A stretch of 64,000 nt of DNA, taken from the NCBI RefSeq assembly GCF_900107175.1, contig NZ_FNOZ01000004.1:95210-159209 (forward strand), given 5' to 3'. This document shows, one piece after another, positions 59,844 through 64,000 of the stretch. The notes under the pieces are model-generated. The model saw nothing but the letters and a program-made list of their open reading frames with translations. It did no database searches and had not been told where the DNA came from. Positions within the stretch are counted from its first letter, which is position 1, and the number at the start of each line of letters is the position of its first letter. The DNA is from Modestobacter sp. DSM 44400. Lineage in GTDB: Bacteria; Actinomycetota; Actinomycetes; Mycobacteriales; Geodermatophilaceae. Position numbers and translations under genes: made by a program.

Positions 59844-60653
59844 CTACAGCGCCTGGCAGGTGGGGCACCAGAAGAGGTTGCGGCCCACCATCACCTGGGT
59901 GCGGACCTCGGTTCCGCAGACCCGGCAGGGCAGCCCGGTGCGCCGGTAGACGTAGTGCGCGTCGGTGCGGCCGGCCACCCCGCGCCGCCGGTCGCGGTCC
60001 TCGGGGCGGGTGGTCACGATCCGCCCGGCGCGGACCCCGGCCTTCATCAGCGTGACCAGGTCGGCCCACATCCGTGCCCAGCTGCCGGCGTCGACGTCGC
60101 GGCCAGAGCGGAACGGTGACAACCGGTGCCGGAACAGCAGTTCGGCGCGGTAGACGTTGCCGACGCCGGCGAGCACGGCCTGGTCCATGAGCAGGGCGCC
60201 GATCGCCGTCCGGCTGCGGGAGATGCGCGCGAACGCCCGGTCCGGGTCGGACTTCTTCCGCAACGGGTCCGGGCCCAGCCGGTCCAGGATGAGCTGCACC
60301 TCGCCCTCGTTGATCAGGTCGCAGGCGGTGGCGCCACGCAGGTCGGTCCACACCCCCGTGCCGTCCACGCCCGGGCCCTCCCAGCGCATCCGCAGGGCGC
60401 CGCGCGGCACGGGCGGCAGGCCGGTGCCGGCGTTGAACGTGCCGTACAGACCCAGGTGCACGTGGACGACGTCCGGGCCGAAGCTGGCGAACAGGTGCTT
60501 GCCGTAGGAGCTGACGCCGTCGAGGACCCGGCCGTCGATCAGCTCCGCCTGGCCGGCGAAGCGGCCCTGCGGGCTGGTCACGTGCACCTCGCGCCCGGCG
60601 AACGCGGCCTGCTGCTCGCGGGCCAGGCGGAACAGGGTGTGGCCCTCAGGCAC
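59844..60653 (-). CDS. nei2: endonuclease VIII-like DNA glycosylase (Nei2/Fpg family)
   Basis: 269-aa bifunctional glycosylase/AP lyase. Catalytic N-terminus MPEGHTLFRLA (Pro2 nucleophile, Glu3), H2TH region LLMDQAVLAGVGNVYRAELLFRHRLSPF, and a C-terminal zinc finger GLPCRVCGTEVRTQVMVGRNLFWCPTCQAL (CxxC...CxxC). The PEGH start is typical of actinobacterial Nei2. ATG 60653. Repairs oxidised pyrimidines (family knowledge). Convergent with the ABM gene. Confidence 0.93.
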   Translation of the reverse strand: MPEGHTLFRLAREQQAAFAGREVHVTSPQGRFAGQAELIDGRVLDGVSSYGKHLFASFGPDVVHVHLGLYGTFNAGTGLPPVPRGALRMRWEGPGVDGTGVWTDLRGATACDLINEGEVQLILDRLGPDPLRKKSDPDRAFARISRSRTAIGALLMDQAVLAGVGNVYRAELLFRHRLSPFRSGRDVDAGSWARMWADLVTLMKAGVRAGRIVTTRPEDRDRRRGVAGRTDAHYVYRRTGLPCRVCGTEVRTQVMVGRNLFWCPTCQAL

Positions 60654-60718
60654 GGGCGACTCCGGCGGTCATGCCCACAGCTTCACCCGAGTGGACGCCG
60701 TCCGCCACGATGGGCGCC

Positions 60719-61558
60719 GTGACCGAGATGACACCGCAGCTCGCCCGCCGGGCCTGGGGGTCGCTGGAGACGCTGCACGTGGTCGGCTTCTTCGCCCCGC
60801 AGGTTCAGCAGGCCTACGACCGCTTCGCCGTGCCGGCGACCCGGGCCGGGTACTTCGCCGCCCGCTCGTCGCCGCTGGGCCGGGTGGACCCGGCGATCGT
60901 CGTCGCCACGTTCTACGTCTTCTCCCCGACGCTGGTCCACCGCGCCGTGCCGGCGGTCTGGGCCGCCGCACCGCCGGAGACGTGGGCCGCCGCCCGCGCC
61001 GAGGCGGTGGCCGCCTGCCTGCACGAGGCGCTGGGGGAGCCGGACGTCGCCGAGGTCATCTCGCTGGCCCAGGAGGCCTGCGCCGGGCTGTCGCCGGCCG
61101 GTCGGCCGCTGTTCGCCGCCTGGAGCGGCGTCGGGTGGCCCACCGACCCGCTGATGCAGCTCTGGCACGCCGGGCTGCTGGTGCGTGAGCACCGTGGCGA
61201 CGGGCACGTCGCCGCGCTGATGGCCGCCGGTCTGGACCCGGTCGAGGCGCTGGTCACCGGCGGCCTGGCCTCGAACAGTCTGGAGTTCGTGCGCACCACC
61301 CGCGGCTGGACCGACGAGGAGTGGACGGCGGGGCTCGAGCGGTGCCGCGCCCGCGGGCTGGTGGACGACGACGGGCTCACCGCCGCCGGTGCGGAGCAGC
61401 GCCGTCAGGTCGAGGAGACCACCGACGTCCTGGCCGTGCAGGGCTGGGCGCACCTGGGGGAGGAGCGCACCCGCCGGCTCATCGAACTGGTCGCTCCGCT
61501 GCGCAAGCAGGTGCTGGACTCCGGGGTGCTGCCCGGCTGGATCCGCTCCCGCGGCTGA
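60719..61558 (+). CDS. SCO6745-family protein
   Basis: 279-aa soluble protein: QLARRAWGSLETLHVVGFFAPQVQQAYDRFAVPATRAGYFAARSSPLGRVDPAIVVATFYVFSPTLVHRAVPAVWAAA is the SCO6745-family wording (helix-rich, predicted regulator, function unknown). The C-terminus LVDDDGLTAAGAEQRRQVEETTDVLAVQGW looks like a winged-helix/MarR-like tail. GTG 60719 is 7 nt after CACGAT (leaderless-type); ATG 60710 or 60728 also possible. Convergent with photolyase across a short stem-loop repeat. Confidence 0.8.
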   Translation: MTEMTPQLARRAWGSLETLHVVGFFAPQVQQAYDRFAVPATRAGYFAARSSPLGRVDPAIVVATFYVFSPTLVHRAVPAVWAAAPPETWAAARAEAVAACLHEALGEPDVAEVISLAQEACAGLSPAGRPLFAAWSGVGWPTDPLMQLWHAGLLVREHRGDGHVAALMAAGLDPVEALVTGGLASNSLEFVRTTRGWTDEEWTAGLERCRARGLVDDDGLTAAGAEQRRQVEETTDVLAVQGWAHLGEERTRRLIELVAPLRKQVLDSGVLPGWIRSRG

Positions 61559-61559
61559 G

Positions 61560-61609
61560 AAAGGACCCGCCTGCCCCCCACGCTCGCAGCGGGCCCCTGC
61601 ACGCGGGCC
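61560..61609 (+). repeat. shortened stem-loop repeat copy
   Basis: AAGGACCCGCCTGC...GCTCGCAGC...GGGCCCCTGCACGCGGGCC, beginning 1 bp after the SCO6745 stop and ending at the photolyase stop (61610). The inner stem is reduced compared with other copies. Confidence 0.7.
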
Positions 61610-62980
61610 TCAGCGGGCGCGGACGGCGTTGTAGCGGTCGAGGGCGACCAGGCGTTCGTGGGCGTGGTCGACGATCGGCTCGGGATAGCCGGCCGGGATG
61701 CCGCCGGGCGCCGTCCACGGCTCGTGCACGTGCTTCGCGTCCAGCCCGCGCAGCTCCGGGACCCAGCGCTTCACATAGGCGCCGTCCGGATCGAACTTCC
61801 TGCCCTGCGTGACCGGGTTGAACACCCGGTAGTAAGGCGAGGCGTCGGTACCGGTGCCGGCGACCCACTGCCAGCCGTGGTTGTTGCTGGCCAGGTCGCC
61901 GTCGACCAGGTGCTGCATGAAGTACCGGGCGCCGCGGGTCCACTCCTGGTGCAGGTCCTTGACCAGGAACGAGGCGACGATCATCCGCACCCGGTTGTGC
62001 ACGTAGGCCTCGCCGAGCAGCTGGCGCATCCCGGCGTCGACGATCGGGAAACCGGTGCGGCCGGTCTCCCAGGTCCGCACGTGCGCCTCGGCGTCGGGGC
62101 CGGAGTCGTACCCCATGCCCTGCAGCTGGGGGTTGAGGTACTCCCGGGCGGAGTCGGGGCGGTGCCACAGCACGTCGGCGTAGAAGTCCCGCCAGGCCAG
62201 CTCGTCGGTGTAGCGGCGCACCGCCTCGCCGCCGTCGTCGTGTGCCGCCAGGTCGGCGAGCAGGGTGCGGGGGTGGATGCAGCCGTACTTCAGGTAGGCC
62301 GAGAGCCGGCTGGTGCCGTCGGTGCCCGGGGTGTTGCGGCCCTCGGCGTAGCCCAGCAGCCGCTCGTCGCGGAACCGCTCCCAGGCGGCGTGCGCGGCGT
62401 CTTCGCCGGCCGCGGGCAGTGCGACCGCGCCGAGCTCCGGGGCCGCCGGCAGCTCGTCGGAGGCGGCGCCCCGGTGCCAGGTCAGCGACCCGGGGGCCGG
62501 CGCCGGTCCGCGCCAGCCGTGCTCCCGCCAGGCGCGGGCGAAGGGGGTGAAGACCTGGAAGGGGGTGCCGTCGCGCTTGGTGACCCGGCCGGGGGTGACC
62601 AGGTACGGGGAGCCGGTGCGGACCAGGGGGACCTCGCCCAGCGCCTGCTCGACAGCCGCGTCGCGACGCCGGCCGTAGGGGCCGGTGTCGGCAGAGACGT
62701 GCACGCTGCTGGCATTGACCTCGGCGGCGAGCTGGGGGACCACCTGGGCCGGGTCGCCGTGCCGGAGGATCAGTGCGCCGCCGGTCGCCGTCCGCAGCTC
62801 GGCCAGGCAGTCGAGCAGGAACTGCCGGCGCGGTGCGCCCGAGGGGCCCCAGAGGCGGTCGTCGAAGACGAAGACCGGCAGGACGTCGCCGTCCGCGCCG
62901 GCCGCGTCGCAGGCGGCGAGCAGTGCCGGGTGGTCGCCCAGGCGGAGGTCGCGGCGGAACCAGAGCAGGGCGGTGGGCAC
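61610..62980 (-). CDS. phr: deoxyribodipyrimidine photolyase
   Basis: 456-aa FAD enzyme that repairs cyclobutane pyrimidine dimers with light. N-terminal antenna domain ALLWFRRDLRLGDHPALLAACD; FAD domain with GTSRLSAYLKYGCIHPRTLLADL, ELAWRDFYADVLWHRPDS, GRTGFPIVDAGMRQL, VHNRVRMIVASFLVKDL and DLASNNHGWQWVAGTGTDASPYYRVFNPVTQGRKFDPDGAYVKRWVPELRGL (class I CPD photolyase signature). GTG 62980 is 6 nt after TACGCT, so leaderless. Ends against the stem-loop repeat. Confidence 0.94.
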   Translation of the reverse strand: MPTALLWFRRDLRLGDHPALLAACDAAGADGDVLPVFVFDDRLWGPSGAPRRQFLLDCLAELRTATGGALILRHGDPAQVVPQLAAEVNASSVHVSADTGPYGRRRDAAVEQALGEVPLVRTGSPYLVTPGRVTKRDGTPFQVFTPFARAWREHGWRGPAPAPGSLTWHRGAASDELPAAPELGAVALPAAGEDAAHAAWERFRDERLLGYAEGRNTPGTDGTSRLSAYLKYGCIHPRTLLADLAAHDDGGEAVRRYTDELAWRDFYADVLWHRPDSAREYLNPQLQGMGYDSGPDAEAHVRTWETGRTGFPIVDAGMRQLLGEAYVHNRVRMIVASFLVKDLHQEWTRGARYFMQHLVDGDLASNNHGWQWVAGTGTDASPYYRVFNPVTQGRKFDPDGAYVKRWVPELRGLDAKHVHEPWTAPGGIPAGYPEPIVDHAHERLVALDRYNAVRAR

Positions 62981-62986
62981 CGGCCG

Positions 62987-62992
62987 AGCGTA
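62987..62992 (-). promoter_or_regulatory. -10 element of the photolyase gene
   Basis: TACGCT on the minus strand, 6 nt before the GTG at 62980; predicts a leaderless transcript. Confidence 0.45.
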
Positions 62993-63022
62993 GGAAGCCG
63001 CCGGCCGCGCCGCCGGGTGAGT

Positions 63023-63343
63023 TCAGTGGTCGGCGGTGGCCAGGCCGAAGGTGGGGCGGTCGTCCTCGGTGACCAGGTCGATCTCCTCAGGGTGCTCGTG
63101 CAGGTAGTGCCGGATGAACGAGCAGTAGGGCAGCACGTGCAGTCGGCGCTCCCGGGCAGCGGCGAGGACGCCGCTGACCAGCGTCGTCCCGAGGCCCTGA
63201 CCGCCCATGGCGGGATCGACCTCGGTGTGCGGCAACGTCATGACGTCGCCGTCGACGTGGTAGCTGGCGAGGCCGACGACCCGGTCGTCCGCCCGCACCT
63301 CGAACCGTCCGCGTTCCGGGACGTCGACCACCGTGATGTCCAT
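63023..63343 (-). CDS. small GNAT N-acetyltransferase (YjdJ-like)
   Basis: 106 aa: FEVRADDRVVGLASYHVDGDVMTLPHTEVDPAMGGQGLGTTLVSGVLAAARERRLHVLPYCSFIRHYLHEHPEEIDLV is the minimal GCN5-like fold (Acetyltransf_CG group), with the acetyl-CoA loop GGQGLGT. ATG 63343 with GAGGTGGA 10-17 nt upstream. Acceptor unknown. Confidence 0.87.
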   Translation of the reverse strand: MDITVVDVPERGRFEVRADDRVVGLASYHVDGDVMTLPHTEVDPAMGGQGLGTTLVSGVLAAARERRLHVLPYCSFIRHYLHEHPEEIDLVTEDDRPTFGLATADH

Positions 63344-63504
63344 CGTGCGCTGTCCACCTCCCACGTCCCGGCACCGATGCCGGGGCTCGTGTGTGCCAGA
63401 ACACGGTAACCGTTGCGGCACTCCATCGCCCGCTTCTACAGACGCGTTGCACCGTTCGGGTGTTCCCCGACCGGGCGCGGCGGCGGTCTCTCCCAGCGGC
63501 CCGC

Positions 63505-63510
63505 TAGCCT
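63505..63510 (+). promoter_or_regulatory. possible -10 of the tRNA-Arg gene
   Basis: TAGCCT, 39 nt before the tRNA 5' end. No convincing -35 is visible. Confidence 0.3.
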
Positions 63511-63548
63511 CGGGGCCGCACTTCCCGGTCGGCCCGCGTGGCCGATGA

Positions 63549-63621
63549 GCCCCCGTAGCTCAGGGGATAGAGCATCGGTTTCCTAAACCGTGTGTCGCAG
63601 GTTCGAATCCTGCCGGGGGCA
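63549..63621 (+). tRNA. tRNA-Arg (anticodon CCU)
   Basis: 73-nt cloverleaf: acceptor GCCCCCG pairs with CGGGGGC, D-arm GCTC...GAGC, anticodon loop TTCCTAA with CCT at 63582-63584 (position 34-36), T-arm GCAGG-TTCGAAT-CCTGC. The CCA end is not encoded (ACCG follows). It reads the rare AGG arginine codon. An IS5-family element begins about 70 bp downstream. Confidence 0.95.
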
Positions 63622-63692
63622 CCGTAAACTCCCAGGTCAGCGGCTCGCGAGAGGGCGTAGAACGCTGGACGAGGACGTCAGGTGCCCGTCTA

Positions 63693-64000
63693 GAGCGTGT
63701 CTGCTAACTGCGGACGCGGTGATGGATGATCATGCAGCCGAGGAGGACACCGCCGAGGTAGGTGGTGGCGTATTTGTCGTAGCGGGTGGCGATAGCGCGC
63801 CACTGCTTGAGCCGGCCGAACCCGCGTTCGACGGTGTTGCGGTCCTTGTAGAGCTCGGCATCGCAGGCCGGTGGTCGCCCACCGGCCGAGCCCTTGGCCT
63901 TGCGGCGTGCGATCTGGTCGCTGCGTTCGGGAATCGTGTGAGCGATCTTCTTCGCCCGCAGGTGCGCCCGCGTACTGGGATGGGAGTACGCCTTGTCCGC
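63693..64000 (-). mobile_element. IS5-family insertion sequence, one end (continues beyond the window)
   Basis: The element end is probably near GAGCGTGTCTGCTAAC (63693 onward), a sequence common at IS5-family ends, preceded by CTA that may be part of a target duplication. It holds the 3' end of the transposase gene. Located about 70 bp past a tRNA gene. The other end and flanks are outside the window. Confidence 0.7.
63704..64000 (-). CDS. IS5-family transposase, C-terminal part
   Basis: 98 codons plus TAG stop at 63704. The product includes ADKAYSHPSTRAHLRAKKI, then the DDE catalytic Glu region YKDRNTVERGFGRLKQWRAIATRYDKYATTYLGGVLLGCMII, characteristic of IS5-family (IS427-like) transposases. 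The 5' part lies beyond the window, so whether the frame is intact is unknown. No frameshift in the visible part. Confidence 0.9.
   Translation of the reverse strand, partial: ADKAYSHPSTRAHLRAKKIAHTIPERSDQIARRKAKGSAGGRPPACDAELYKDRNTVERGFGRLKQWRAIATRYDKYATTYLGGVLLGCMIIHHRVRS

Overview
The window is very GC-rich (well above 70% by eye) with dense, often 4-nt-overlapping genes and GTG/TTG starts. Its core gene order is recognisably actinobacterial: an XPB-type helicase next to a helicase-associated WYL-like protein, then a C-terminally extended cold-shock protein, DUF2771-like lipoprotein, MFS, DUF3027, DUF2530, MarR, SpoU methyltransferase, SepH, SerC and citrate synthase 2. From memory this is the order of M. 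tuberculosis Rv0861c to Rv0889c, interrupted here by inserted genes. F420-type oxidoreductase, UdgX, DUF202 pairs and SCO6745-type proteins fit a soil actinobacterium; protein wording and style suggest Geodermatophilaceae (Blastococcus/Modestobacter/Geodermatophilus), but no rRNA is present to confirm this.

Layout. 1-5.5 kb: 5' part of zwf, a 42-aa protein, an SF2 helicase, and a polar amino-acid ABC operon (binding protein, permease, ATPase). 5.8-18 kb: dehalogenase-like hydrolase, frameshifted GNAT, a Phd/PIN toxin-antitoxin pair, XPB helicase, methyltransferase, Cfa synthase, the Rv0862c-like protein, an acyl-CoA ligase and small membrane proteins. 18-25.5 kb: cold-shock gene, lipoprotein/MFS pair, DUF3027, purine permease, MarR-MFS pair. 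25.5-36.6 kb: ThpR, aldo-keto reductase, thioesterase, a six-gene minus-strand block of two ABC systems with a TetR regulator, SpoU methyltransferase. 36.7-44.5 kb: heterodimeric ABC exporter, SepH, a lone circularly permuted ATP-grasp protein, and a rearranged cluster of mazEF and vapBC-like genes. 44.5-64 kb: SerC, CitA, PdxH, MFS, GlgC-like protein, UdgX, frameshifted MFS, ABC-2 exporter, F420 oxidoreductase, SMP-30, aminotransferase, FprA-like reductase, ABM monooxygenase, Nei-type glycosylase, photolyase, tRNA-Arg(CCU), and the 3' end of an IS5-family element.

What ties the window together. DNA-repair functions recur (two SF2 helicases, UdgX, Nei2, photolyase), as do export systems (three ABC modules plus four MFS proteins). 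The most striking non-coding structure is a family of about 50-60 bp GC-rich stem-loop repeats, seen at eight places, nearly all starting within a few bases of a stop codon and mostly between convergent genes. A second pattern is a -10-like hexamer TANNNT exactly 6-7 nt before many start codons, the architecture of leaderless transcripts. Four coding disruptions by single-base indels (a GNAT gene, a small membrane protein gene, and one MFS gene hit twice) suggest either recent decay or sequence errors in G/C runs. No stretch longer than 300 bases lacks a gene; the larger gaps (315-561, 5538-5787, 34696-34926, 52381-52606) show only promoter-type sequence and short inverted repeats. No CRISPR array, rRNA operon, prophage or riboswitch was recognised.
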